From positions 1,082,490-1,146,489 of the forward strand of contig JAVZEV010000001.1 of NCBI GenBank assembly GCA_038873195.1: a DNA stretch of 64,000 nucleotides. Direction: 5' to 3'. How positions within the stretch are numbered: position 1 is the stretch's first letter; every line of letters starts with the position of its first letter. The notes beneath the pieces are model-generated. The model did not search any database and was not told where the DNA came from. It was given only the letters and a program-made list of their open reading frames with translations. This DNA is from Candidatus Bathyarchaeia archaeon. Its GTDB lineage: Archaea > Thermoproteota > Bathyarchaeia > Bathyarchaeales > Bathycorpusculaceae. The position numbers and the translations under genes are program-made. This document shows, piece by piece, positions 34,823-42,369 of this stretch.

Positions 34823-35203
34823 ATGGTGTTGGAGAGAACTTGTTTGGTTAGGGTTGTTGGTTATTGTGGGATAGTCTGCTCTGATTGTCCTGTTTTTGTT
34901 GCTACGCAGAAGGATAATGATGCAGAGCGGAAGCGTGTAGCTGAAATTTTTACCAAGCAGTATGAGCGGGAATACAAGTTAGAGGATATTAATTGTGATG
35001 GTTGTGTAGGCGATGGTGCGCGGATTTTTTGGTATTGTAATGAGTGTGGGATAAGGAAGTGTGGTAGAGCGAAGAAGGTTGAGAATTGTGGTTTTTGTGT
35101 GGAGTATCCTTGTGAGCGGCTTTCTGAGTTGTTTGGTAAGTATGGTGTGGCGAAGGAAGTGTTGGATGGTATTAGGCGTGAACGTGGTATTGTTAAGGGA
35201 TGA
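34823..35203 (+). CDS. DUF3795 cysteine-rich protein
   Basis: 126-residue DUF3795 member. It opens 'VVGYCGIVCSDCPVFVATQ', the family hallmark with three spaced cysteines, and continues with 'CDGCVGDGARIFWYCNECGIRKC' (two metal-type knuckles, given in part) and 'NCGFCVEYPCERLSELF'. About ten cysteines suggest zinc or Fe-S binding. Function unknown. It lies 23 nt after the HemK-like gene and shares its G/T-rich codon use. Its 3' end overlaps the convergent zinc-finger GNAT by 11 nt. Confidence 0.82.
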   Translation: MVLERTCLVRVVGYCGIVCSDCPVFVATQKDNDAERKRVAEIFTKQYEREYKLEDINCDGCVGDGARIFWYCNECGIRKCGRAKKVENCGFCVEYPCERLSELFGKYGVAKEVLDGIRRERGIVKG

Positions 35204-35792
35204 TTTTTCGCAGTCTTAGTTCGTCTCTTACTGGCAATTCGCTTATTCCTTTTATTGTTTTGCCGTGTTTCTCTGCTATGGCGTTTGGTTTTACTTCATA
35301 AATTTGGAAGCCTAGGCTTTGGTAGAATGCTAATGCTGGTAAATCGTCGTTTGACGTTGAAACAAGTAGTTGTTTTTTGTTTGATTGTTTGGTTTTTGTT
35401 TCGACTTTTTTGATTAGTGCTTTGCCTATTCCAGCGTTTTGGTATTTTGGTAGTATGCCCAATGCTACGATTATGATGGCGTTTTGTGTTTCGGCGAATG
35501 AGACGAAGCCAGCAATGGTGTTTTTTGTTTTTGCGATGTAGGCTGGGAGTTCGGTGACGATGAATTTTTTGTTAAAGGTTAGTTGTTCTTGTTCTCCCCA
35601 GAAGCGTTCTACAAACTTTCGGATTTTGTCTTTTTCTTTTTTTGTTTTTGCTATTGTGATGGTATAGTTCTGTGTGGGTTTCTTTTGGCATGTTGGGCAT
35701 ACGGTTCGCAATCGAGTGTGTTGTGGGCATAGTGGTTTTCCGCAGACTGTGCATGTGTAAACTGCTTGGTTATGACAGTGTTTGCAACTCAT
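35193..35792 (-). CDS. zinc-finger/GNAT acetyltransferase fusion
   Basis: 199 residues in two parts. Residues 1-36 form a small B-box/AN1-like zinc finger: 'CKHCHNQAVYTCTVCGKPLC' then 'HTRLRTVCPTC'. The rest is a GNAT domain with 'AIIIVALGILPKYQNAGIGKAL' (motif A, QNAGIG loop) and 'DLPALAFYQSLGFQIYEV' (motif B). The finger may direct the enzyme to a protein or RNA partner, but this is inference. The ATG at 35792 has AAGGAGA upstream. Substrate unknown. Confidence 0.78.
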   Translation of the reverse strand: MSCKHCHNQAVYTCTVCGKPLCPQHTRLRTVCPTCQKKPTQNYTITIAKTKKEKDKIRKFVERFWGEQEQLTFNKKFIVTELPAYIAKTKNTIAGFVSFAETQNAIIIVALGILPKYQNAGIGKALIKKVETKTKQSNKKQLLVSTSNDDLPALAFYQSLGFQIYEVKPNAIAEKHGKTIKGISELPVRDELRLRKIIP

Positions 35793-36170
35793 TTTTTGGT
35801 TTCTCCTTGGGTTGGGTTATTGTTTGTGTGAGAAGTTTTACTTAACTATGCGTGTTCGTGGTTATGAGAAACTATTGCGCTCTGCGAAAACTATACCCCT
35901 CCCTTATAAATAGGTTGAACCTTTAGTCTGAAAGTGTTTATGGTATAGAGTTTGTTTCTCCATTTTTTATTAGAGGGGCTTAAGCATGGTTAGGATTTAA
36001 TGGTGACATTGCTAGTAACTTGCTGTATGCTTACTGAAACTTCCAGGCGTGTTAGGGCGCAAAAATATTTCATTTAACAGCAAATGGTTGTTCTGCTTCT
36101 ATGTTCCACGTTTCATGCACATAATAATCGATAAACTACGTAGCCAAAAACGCTGATTATTCCCTTACAA
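35793..36170. other. 378-bp gene-free region
   Basis: No credible coding frame longer than a few dozen codons is visible on either strand, and no tRNA-like sequence. A strong TATA element sits on the plus strand at 35903-35912, about 950 bp from the next plus-strand gene. No convincing C/D boxes or long hairpin was found downstream of it. The plus-strand composition changes from G/T-rich before this gap to A/C-rich after it. Confidence 0.5.
35903..35912 (+). promoter_or_regulatory. orphan archaeal promoter (TTATAAATA)
   Basis: CTTATAAATA at 35903-35912, preceded by a pyrimidine/C-rich BRE-like stretch, matches the archaeal TATA consensus. Transcription would start near 35935, with no ORF to express, so a noncoding transcript is possible. 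Confidence 0.4.
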
Positions 36171-36386
36171 TTATGCTGTTTCTGTTGTGGCTTTTGCTAT
36201 TTGCTTTATGAGACCGCGTTTGCCAGCATTCCAAATCTCTATGCCGATAACTTTGCCCTTCTCATTAAGTTCCAAATGAACATCAGGGTCCACCTCGACA
36301 ATCTCGTGACTTGGGCCCTCTTCAAATAGCATATACAATATGTCAACCGATTTGTCATACCATGCTCTCACTTTATTCTCTTCCAT
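36171..36386 (-). CDS. DUF2283 family protein
   Basis: 71-residue DUF2283 member. 'VRAWYDKSVDILYMLFEEG' is the typical N-terminal strand-loop-strand with the 'YDKxxDILYI' pattern, followed by 'VHLELNEKGKVIGIEIWNA'. The family is often paired with a DUF4258 gene and both are discussed as toxin-antitoxin-like, though activity is not established. The ATG at 36386 lies within the end of the upstream DUF4258 gene (19-nt overlap), so translation is coupled. Confidence 0.82.
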   Translation of the reverse strand: MEENKVRAWYDKSVDILYMLFEEGPSHEIVEVDPDVHLELNEKGKVIGIEIWNAGKRGLIKQIAKATTETA

Positions 36387-36646
36387 GCCCCTCTCACCAT
36401 TTTAGACTTCACAAGTCTCTCAAATTTAGTAGTGTAGTAGAGTGTAATAACCTTAACTACACCGTCCTCTTCCCTAAAAACTACTATAACAAATTTGTCG
36501 TCAACTTTCTTAATCGCTACCATCACATCATGCTCTATATCCTCAAAAAGCTCTTTCGGGCTCTCTAACGTATTATAGACATGTGCCACGTTTACGCCTC
36601 TCTTTCGCATTTTCTCCATTGCATGACCACTAAACTCCACTTTCAA
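36368..36646 (-). CDS. DUF4258 family protein
   Basis: 92-residue DUF4258 member. 'VEFSGHAMEKMRKRGVN' holds the conserved 'HA..RM..R.I'-type basic motif at the N-terminus, and 'DDKFVIVVFREEDGVVKVITLYY' forms the C-terminal strands. The fold is considered related to RelE/ParE-like or nuclease folds, which is the basis for a possible toxin role. Start TTG 36646. It is divergent from the dCTP deaminase-like gene, with a palindrome between them. Confidence 0.78.
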   Translation of the reverse strand: MKVEFSGHAMEKMRKRGVNVAHVYNTLESPKELFEDIEHDVMVAIKKVDDKFVIVVFREEDGVVKVITLYYTTKFERLVKSKMVRGAWKRIK

Positions 36647-36745
36647 ACTAAAAACCTCAAACTTGCAAGTTAATGAAATAGTAACCCAATAAACTTATAG
36701 AACTATCTCTATTCACAAGTAACCAAAACAATTCAACAGAACATA

Positions 36746-36757
36746 TTTGGTTCCAAA
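36746..36757. promoter_or_regulatory. palindrome TTTGGTTCCAAA, candidate operator
   Basis: A 12-bp palindrome lies between the minus-strand TATA-like CTATAAG near 36692-36698 (DUF4258 side) and the plus-strand TATA at 36807-36815 (deaminase side). A shared operator for the divergent pair would be placed here. Confidence 0.4.
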
Positions 36758-36806
36758 CAAATAGGTTATTCGCTGTTTCACGCGCACACATCTTTGTGTT
36801 AAAAAG

Positions 36807-36815
36807 CTATATAAC
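36807..36815 (+). promoter_or_regulatory. TATA element for the Dcd/dUTPase-like gene
   Basis: CTATATAAC at 36807-36815 predicts a start near 36838, which supports ATG 36862 and rules out the longer frame beginning at 36796. Confidence 0.55.
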
Positions 36816-36861
36816 AAAAGAACTTCAGTATTTCTACAAAACTCAACGAGGCGCATACAAC

Positions 36862-37383
36862 ATGTGCATACTCGGTAAGGACAAACTCAAAGAACTCATC
36901 GAAAAATACAAGTGTATATACCCATACGACCACAACCTCCTCGACGGAGACGGCTACATCCTAACGGTAAAAGAAGAAACCACACTGCACTATCTCGAAC
37001 ACAAAAACCTAACAACATATGAAATAGTCTTCACACCACCAAACTACGTGGCACACCTAACCGCCAAAAGCAAATACGGACGCATGGGCTTAAGCTTCCT
37101 AAACGCAGCAAAAGTCCACAGCGGCTTCATCGGGCGTCTAGCCCTAGAACTAGTAAACCTCAGCAACGACCGTTGCCCAATAACAATAAAACGCGGCGAC
37201 CCCTTCATGCACGTGGAATTCGTAACAAGAGACGGCGAAGCATCACCATACATGGGCGAATACCAATTCCAATACCTAACCCAAGAAGAAATACAAATGT
37301 ACATTCCAATACTCAAAAACGTCTTCCCAAACTACGAGGAACTAGCAAAAACATGGTTCAAAAACAAACCATTACCACCATAA
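36862..37383 (+). CDS. dCTP deaminase/dUTPase-superfamily protein
   Basis: 173-residue member of the dCTP deaminase/dUTPase beta-fold, which keeps dUTP low. 'TAKSKYGRMGLSFLNAAKVH' corresponds to the 'RSSLxRLGL' phosphate motif, and 'SGFIGRLALELVNLSN' to 'DPGFEGxxTLELxN' with the catalytic Glu kept. The usual Asp-Pro of that segment is replaced by His-Ser, so it may differ in substrate or in the deaminase/phosphatase split. ATG 36862 is chosen using the TATA at 36807. Codons are markedly A/C-rich. Confidence 0.75.
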   Translation: MCILGKDKLKELIEKYKCIYPYDHNLLDGDGYILTVKEETTLHYLEHKNLTTYEIVFTPPNYVAHLTAKSKYGRMGLSFLNAAKVHSGFIGRLALELVNLSNDRCPITIKRGDPFMHVEFVTRDGEASPYMGEYQFQYLTQEEIQMYIPILKNVFPNYEELAKTWFKNKPLPP

Positions 37384-37462
37384 AAACATGAACCGTCATT
37401 CTGAATTTTCAAAACTAATTCCAAATTCATAACTTTAATCAAAAGGCAACGTCAACAAATCG

Positions 37463-37470
37463 TTTAAATA
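37463..37470 (+). promoter_or_regulatory. TATA element for rpl10e
   Basis: TTTAAATA at 37463-37470 predicts a start near 37492, between the ATG at 37483 and the ATG at 37504, and so favours the latter as translation start. Confidence 0.5.
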
Positions 37471-37503
37471 TTGCGCTTATGTATGCAGAAAAGGGAACCC
37501 AAA

Positions 37504-38022
37504 ATGCGTGCACGCAATTACAGAGCCGTTAAAGGACAACCCTACGCAAGAAAAGACTTCGTAAAAGGCTTTCCACCACCAAAAATCACCAAATTCACTA
37601 TGGGAGATACCAAAACCAAGTTTGCATACGCAGTCAAACTAATCGCGTTAGAAAGAGCCCAAGTCCGCCACAACGCCCTAGAAGCCGCACGTGTGGCAGC
37701 AAACCGTCCTTTAATGGATAAATTCCAAAACAATTACCGCTTACACGTTCATCCGTACCCTCACATAATCCTTAGAGAAAACAAAATGATTTTTGGCGCC
37801 CACGCAGACCGTCTGCAAGATGGCATGCGCAGGTCCTTTGGAAAACCAATCGGAACCGCCGCGCGCGTTGAACCAAACCAGACAATAATAACAATCAACG
37901 TGAACGCAGACGGCGTTGAAGTAGCAAAAGAAGCATTAAAACGCGGAAGCGCCAAGCTCCCAATTCCATGCCGCATAATTGTAGAAAAACTACAAACAGA
38001 AGAGGCGAAAACAGTTGAATGA
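37504..38022 (+). CDS. rpl10e: 50S ribosomal protein L10e (L16 homologue)
   Basis: Archaeal/eukaryotic-type L10e. 'MRARNYRAVKGQPYARKDF' starts the protein at the preferred ATG, 'NRPLMDKFQNNYRLHVHPYPHIILRENK' is the conserved middle (given in pieces: NYRLHVHPYPH, ILRENKM), and 'GMRRSFGKPIGTAARV' is the tRNA-proximal loop. 172 residues. ATG 37483 would add seven residues but lies before the predicted mRNA start. The ppsA start overlaps the last 8 nt. Confidence 0.93.
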   Translation: MRARNYRAVKGQPYARKDFVKGFPPPKITKFTMGDTKTKFAYAVKLIALERAQVRHNALEAARVAANRPLMDKFQNNYRLHVHPYPHIILRENKMIFGAHADRLQDGMRRSFGKPIGTAARVEPNQTIITINVNADGVEVAKEALKRGSAKLPIPCRIIVEKLQTEEAKTVE

Positions 38023-40492
38023 AGCAAAAAAAGATTTAGTAATATGGTTTGAAAACCTTCGAAAAACCGACATCCCACTAGTAGGAGGCAAAAACGCAAA
38101 CCTCGGCGAAATGACAAGCGCTGGAATACCAATTCCACCGGGCTTCGCAATAACCGCCTACTCCTACAAAAAATTCATTGAAGAAACCGGCATAGCAGCA
38201 AAAATCTACGAAATAATAAAAGAAACCGTAACCGACCCCAGCGACCCCAAACAATATGAAATAGCTTCCAAAAAAATTCGCGCCTTAATAGAATCCACGC
38301 CGATGCCAAAAGAAATCGAGAACGCAATAAGACTTGCTTATGAAGAACTATCCAAAAGGCTCAACATAAAAGATGTTTTCGTCGCAGTGCGCTCAAGCGC
38401 AACCGCTGAAGACTTACCAGACGCCTCTTTTGCGGGACAACAAGAAACATACTTGAACGTCAGAGGCGTCAACGATGTTCTAGAAAAAACCGTGAAATGC
38501 TGGTCAAGCCTCTTCACTCCACGCGCAATCTTTTACCGCACCGAGAAAGGCTTCGCCCACGAAAAAGTGCTCATAAGCGTCGGCGTCCAAAAAATGGTAA
38601 ATTCCAAAGCTGCCGGCGTAATGTTCACAATAAACCCTGTCATAGGCGACCCTAACCAAATTGTTATCGAAGGCAACTATGGTTTAGGCGAAGCAGTGGT
38701 TTCTGGAGCAGTCACCCCAGACCACTTCGTCGTCGACAAAAAAACCATGAAAATAGTCGAACGAAATATTGCCAAAAAAACAATTGCTTATGTGCGTGAC
38801 CCAAACACTGGAAAAACAGTACACTTGCAAGTCCATCCGGAACATCAAGAAAAACCATGCATAAGCGACGAAGAAATTCTCAAACTTGCAGAATTAGCCA
38901 ACCGCATCGAACAACATTATGGTAAACCACAAGACATTGAATGGGCAATTGACGGAGACTTGCAATTTCCAAACAGCGTCTTCATAACACAATCCAGACC
39001 AGAAACCGTTTGGAGCCTAAAACTTGCAGAGAAACCTGAAAAGCCAGAAGCCGAAGCAATGAAACCCGCAGAAACCTTAAAAGTTGTTGTGAGGGGAATC
39101 GCAGCAGGCAAAAGAGGCTTTGGAGTAGGCAAAGCAAAAGTCGTGTTAAACCCAGACGAAGCAGCAAAAGTCATGCAGAAAGGCGACATACTCGTCACAG
39201 ACATGACAAACCCCGACTTCGTGCCATTCATGAAACTCGCAGGCGCCATAGTCACCGATAAAGGCGGCGTAACATGCCACGCAGCAATCGTAAGCCGCGA
39301 ACTCGGCATCCCATGCATCGTCGGAACAGAACACGCCACAAAACTGATGGAAACCGGAAAAGAATACACAGTCGACGCAAGAAGCGGCGTTGTTTACGAA
39401 GGCATAATGGCAACATTAACCGAACAGCTTTCATCCGCTTCCGGAGCTTCAACACCATCCCCAACAGTTGTCGGCGGCACCTTCCAATCCGTACCCGTAA
39501 CCGCAACAAAAATTTACATGAACCTAGGCGTTCCCGAAAAAATCGAAGAGTACAAGGACCTGCCTTTCGAAGGCATAGGGCTGATGCGAATAGAATTCAT
39601 CTTAGCCAGCTATATAGGCGAACACCCACTATACCTTATAGAAACCGGGCAAGGACAAAAATTCGTGGACAAACTTGCCGAAGGCATATCCACAGTCGCG
39701 AGAGCCATCCAACCCCGCCCAGTTGTCGTCCGCTTCAGCGACTTCAAAACAAACGAGTACCGCGAATTGAAGGGCGGCGAAAAATACGAAATTGTCGAAG
39801 CCAACCCCATGCTTGGCTGGCGTGGATGCAGCCGCTACATAAGCCAATGGTACGAGAAGGCTTTTCGACTTGAGTGTCAAGCAATCCAGAAGTGCCGCAG
39901 AGAATGGGGCTTGAAAAACGTTTGGGTGATGCTCCCAGTAGTACGTACAGTGTGGGAAGCCAAAAGATGCCTCCAAATCATGAAAGAAGAAGGTTTAGAA
40001 AGGTCAAGAGACTTCCAAGTGTGGTTCATGGCTGAAACGCCGTCAATCGCCATACTTGCCGACGAATTCTCGAAACTCTGCGACGGCTTCTCCATAGGCT
40101 CAAACGACATGACCCAAGGCATATTAATGATTGACCGAGATTCTGAAAGGCTAGGACAGATGGGATACTTCGACGAAAGAGACCTAGCTGTAAAGCGTAT
40201 AATTGCTCACTTAATCAAAGTAGCTCATGAAAACGGCTGCACAGTCTCCATCTGCGGAGAAGGACCATCAAACCTACCAGACTTTGCAGAATTTCTCGTA
40301 AGAGCCGGAATCGACAGCATATCAGTAAACAACGACGCAGTAATATCCACCAAAAAACTTGTCGCAAGCATAGAACGCAAAATAATACTTGAAAGACTCG
40401 CCGAGCAAAGCGAAAGAGCTCTTGGGCGCGGAAACCGAAAACCAAAGCCGGACTGGGAATGGACGCCCAGATGGAACGAAACAGAAGAATAA
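38015..40492 (+). CDS. ppsA: phosphoenolpyruvate synthase
   Basis: ATP-dependent conversion of pyruvate to PEP, linking the POR pathway to gluconeogenesis. 'LVGGKNANLGEMTSAGIPIPPGF' (given as LVGGKNANLGEM and GIPIPPGFA) is the ATP-grasp N-terminus, 'GGVTCHAAIVSRELGIPCIV' contains the phosphohistidine, and 'IGSNDMTQGILMIDRD' with 'CTVSICGEGPSN' form the PEP-binding barrel end. 825 residues is normal. TTG start 38015 overlaps rpl10e by 8 nt, so coupling is likely. A/C-rich codons. Confidence 0.94.
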   Translation: MNEAKKDLVIWFENLRKTDIPLVGGKNANLGEMTSAGIPIPPGFAITAYSYKKFIEETGIAAKIYEIIKETVTDPSDPKQYEIASKKIRALIESTPMPKEIENAIRLAYEELSKRLNIKDVFVAVRSSATAEDLPDASFAGQQETYLNVRGVNDVLEKTVKCWSSLFTPRAIFYRTEKGFAHEKVLISVGVQKMVNSKAAGVMFTINPVIGDPNQIVIEGNYGLGEAVVSGAVTPDHFVVDKKTMKIVERNIAKKTIAYVRDPNTGKTVHLQVHPEHQEKPCISDEEILKLAELANRIEQHYGKPQDIEWAIDGDLQFPNSVFITQSRPETVWSLKLAEKPEKPEAEAMKPAETLKVVVRGIAAGKRGFGVGKAKVVLNPDEAAKVMQKGDILVTDMTNPDFVPFMKLAGAIVTDKGGVTCHAAIVSRELGIPCIVGTEHATKLMETGKEYTVDARSGVVYEGIMATLTEQLSSASGASTPSPTVVGGTFQSVPVTATKIYMNLGVPEKIEEYKDLPFEGIGLMRIEFILASYIGEHPLYLIETGQGQKFVDKLAEGISTVARAIQPRPVVVRFSDFKTNEYRELKGGEKYEIVEANPMLGWRGCSRYISQWYEKAFRLECQAIQKCRREWGLKNVWVMLPVVRTVWEAKRCLQIMKEEGLERSRDFQVWFMAETPSIAILADEFSKLCDGFSIGSNDMTQGILMIDRDSERLGQMGYFDERDLAVKRIIAHLIKVAHENGCTVSICGEGPSNLPDFAEFLVRAGIDSISVNNDAVISTKKLVASIERKIILERLAEQSERALGRGNRKPKPDWEWTPRWNETEE

Positions 40493-40553
40493 ACCTCGCT
40501 TTCTCTTTTCTAAATTAAACATTCTTACTTTCCGGTTTAGAGAGTGTCCAAAA

Positions 40554-41555
40554 TTGAAACAATTCGATTTTGAAGAAGAAAGAATCAAACAGGAGATACT
40601 CAAACTAGGAGCGAAACACGTCTTAATACAACTTCCAGAAGGTCTAAAACCCGAAGCGCCACGACTAGCCAAAACCATTGAAAAATTTGGTGCATTACCG
40701 ATAATTTCTGCAGACCCATGCTATGGCGCATGCGACTTAGCCACAGCCGAAGCAAAAACACTCGGCGTGGACCTAATCATCCATTATGGACATGCAAAAC
40801 TGTTAAAATACGAACGAGTTCCAACAATCTACATCGAAGCTAGAGCAACCATAAATGTGGACAGCGCCATCGAAAAAGCCCTACCCATAATAGAAAAATG
40901 GCGTAAGATAGGTTTAACAACAACCGTCCAGCATGTGCAAGCCCTCGACAGCGTCAGAGAAATCCTACTCCGCGCCGGAAAAATTGTCGTCTTAGGCGAC
41001 GCTGGACGATTGAATTATCCCGGGCAAGTAATCGGATGCGATTACAGCAACGCTAAATCAATAGCAAAAGATGTTGAAGCCTTTATTTTTGTTGGCGGCG
41101 GGCGCTTTCATGCATTAGGCGTTGCGCTTTCTACGTCTAAGCCCACAATAGTTGCGGACCCTTACGAAAACCGCGCCTATCCGATTGATGAGGAAGCAGC
41201 GAAAATTCTGAAACAACGATGGGCAAGCATAGAAGAAGCCCAAAAGGCAAAATCCACGGCAGTTTTAATTGGATTGAAGCCTGGGCAAAGAAGATTTGAT
41301 GAAGCATTGAATTTGAAACGTAAACTTGAAGAAAACGGGAAAACAGCATTTCTCTTTGTCGTTAGAGAGGTCACGCCAGAAGTGCTCATGGAGTTTCCCA
41401 CGGTAGACGCTTACGTGAACACTGCATGTCCAAGAATTTCTCTCGATGACGCCTCGAAATTCCCGAAACCCGTGCTCACAATTAATGAAGCTCGCGTGGT
41501 TGTTGACGAGTTGTCTTGGGAAGAATTATGCAGAAAAGGATTATTCGAAAATTAG
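40554..41555 (+). CDS. dph2: diphthamide synthase subunit Dph2
   Basis: Noncanonical radical-SAM enzyme that starts diphthamide formation on elongation factor 2. Three cluster cysteines are visible in 'DPCYGACD', 'VIGCDYSNAKSI' and 'NTACPRISLDD'. 'VLIQLPEGLKPEAPRLA' is the typical N-terminus. Start TTG 40554 gives 333 residues, the normal size; the open frame further upstream lies inside ppsA and has no family counterpart. It overlaps the METTL5-like gene by 28 nt. Confidence 0.92.
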   Translation: MKQFDFEEERIKQEILKLGAKHVLIQLPEGLKPEAPRLAKTIEKFGALPIISADPCYGACDLATAEAKTLGVDLIIHYGHAKLLKYERVPTIYIEARATINVDSAIEKALPIIEKWRKIGLTTTVQHVQALDSVREILLRAGKIVVLGDAGRLNYPGQVIGCDYSNAKSIAKDVEAFIFVGGGRFHALGVALSTSKPTIVADPYENRAYPIDEEAAKILKQRWASIEEAQKAKSTAVLIGLKPGQRRFDEALNLKRKLEENGKTAFLFVVREVTPEVLMEFPTVDAYVNTACPRISLDDASKFPKPVLTINEARVVVDELSWEELCRKGLFEN

Positions 41556-42217
41556 ACTTGGAAATGCTGCTTTCACAAGTGAAGCCGCATCCTTCACCTA
41601 AACCAAGCCTTGAACAATACACAATTCCAGCAGATGTTGCAGCAACAATCCTTTACACGGCAGCCTACACATACAACGGCATTATTGGTAAATCGGTTTT
41701 GGATTTAGGATGCGGCACTGGAAGACTCGCGTTAGGCGCCGCGTTTTTAGGTGCAAACCAAGTCGTAGGCGTAGATTTAGATAAGACCGCAATAAAAGTT
41801 GCATACGAAAATGCAAGACATGTAGGCCTGCGAGAAAAAGTGGAATGGATTATTGCGGACATAGACGCTATCCGCGGAAACTTTGATACCATCCTACAAA
41901 ATCCGCCCTATGGCGTACAAAGACAACATGCAGACCGAAAATTTCTCGAAAAAGCTCTTAAAACAAGCAAAATCATTTACTCGCTACACAAAAGCACACA
42001 AAAAGACAAAGCACTCATTAAAAGACTGAAACGCAACAAAGTAGCTTTGGAACCAGTAGCGCCTAACTCTTTTTTAGAAAAATTCATCGAAGAACATGAC
42101 GGACGAATCAAAGCAGTTTATGCCATGCTTATGACGATTCCGCACATGTTTGAGTTCCACACGAAAAGGAAGCATGAGTTTCTAGTAGACCTATATGTTA
42201 TAGAAAGAAAGAGATGA
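41528..42217 (+). CDS. METTL5-like RNA N6-adenine methyltransferase
   Basis: 229-residue class I methyltransferase. SAM motif I is 'VLDLGCGTGRLALGAAFLGA', motif II 'VGVDLDKTAIKVA', and the active site 'LQNPPYGVQRQHADRKFLE' with NPPY as in METTL5, which methylates an adenosine in small-subunit rRNA. The length and the 'YTIPADVAATILYTAAYTY' N-terminus fit archaeal members. ATG 41528 lies inside the end of dph2. A possible 49-codon frame begins by ATGA overlap at its stop. Confidence 0.87.
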   Translation: MQKRIIRKLDLEMLLSQVKPHPSPKPSLEQYTIPADVAATILYTAAYTYNGIIGKSVLDLGCGTGRLALGAAFLGANQVVGVDLDKTAIKVAYENARHVGLREKVEWIIADIDAIRGNFDTILQNPPYGVQRQHADRKFLEKALKTSKIIYSLHKSTQKDKALIKRLKRNKVALEPVAPNSFLEKFIEEHDGRIKAVYAMLMTIPHMFEFHTKRKHEFLVDLYVIERKR

Positions 42218-42363
42218 ACTTAGCAAAAAGTAACTGTGGCATGCCTTACTGCCAGCACCAATCAAAAGGTTTATTGAGCGGCACAGAAAACTACACATAT
42301 CACATTGGCGAACATTTATCCCTCGCTTCGTCCAAATCTATGCACAAGCCATGCAGAAAGTGA
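42214..42363 (+). CDS. possible small Cys/His protein (low confidence)
   Basis: A 49-codon frame starts with ATG overlapping the methyltransferase stop (ATGA, the usual mark of coupled translation) and ends 6 nt before csl4. Its product has 'NCGMPYCQHQ' near the N-terminus and 'HKPCRK' at the end, which could make a small metal site. A frame this short can arise by chance, and I recognise no family, so I give it as a candidate only. Confidence 0.3.
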   Translation: MNLAKSNCGMPYCQHQSKGLLSGTENYTYHIGEHLSLASSKSMHKPCRK

Positions 42364-42369
42364 ATTTAA

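Noticed and set aside
35793-36170. Replication origin in the gene-free gap
   Set aside because: Fragments resembling TTCCA and GAAAC occur, but not in the order or spacing of archaeal ORB elements, and no orc1/cdc6 gene is in the window.
39252-39873. Long antisense and +1 frames across ppsA
   Set aside because: These are frame shadows of the well-supported PEP synthase gene; none has a recognisable product or ribosome-binding site.
40389-40553. Upstream extension of the Dph2 frame
   Set aside because: It lies within the ppsA coding end and the stretch after it, adds 55 residues with no family counterpart, and Dph2 of normal size begins at TTG 40554.
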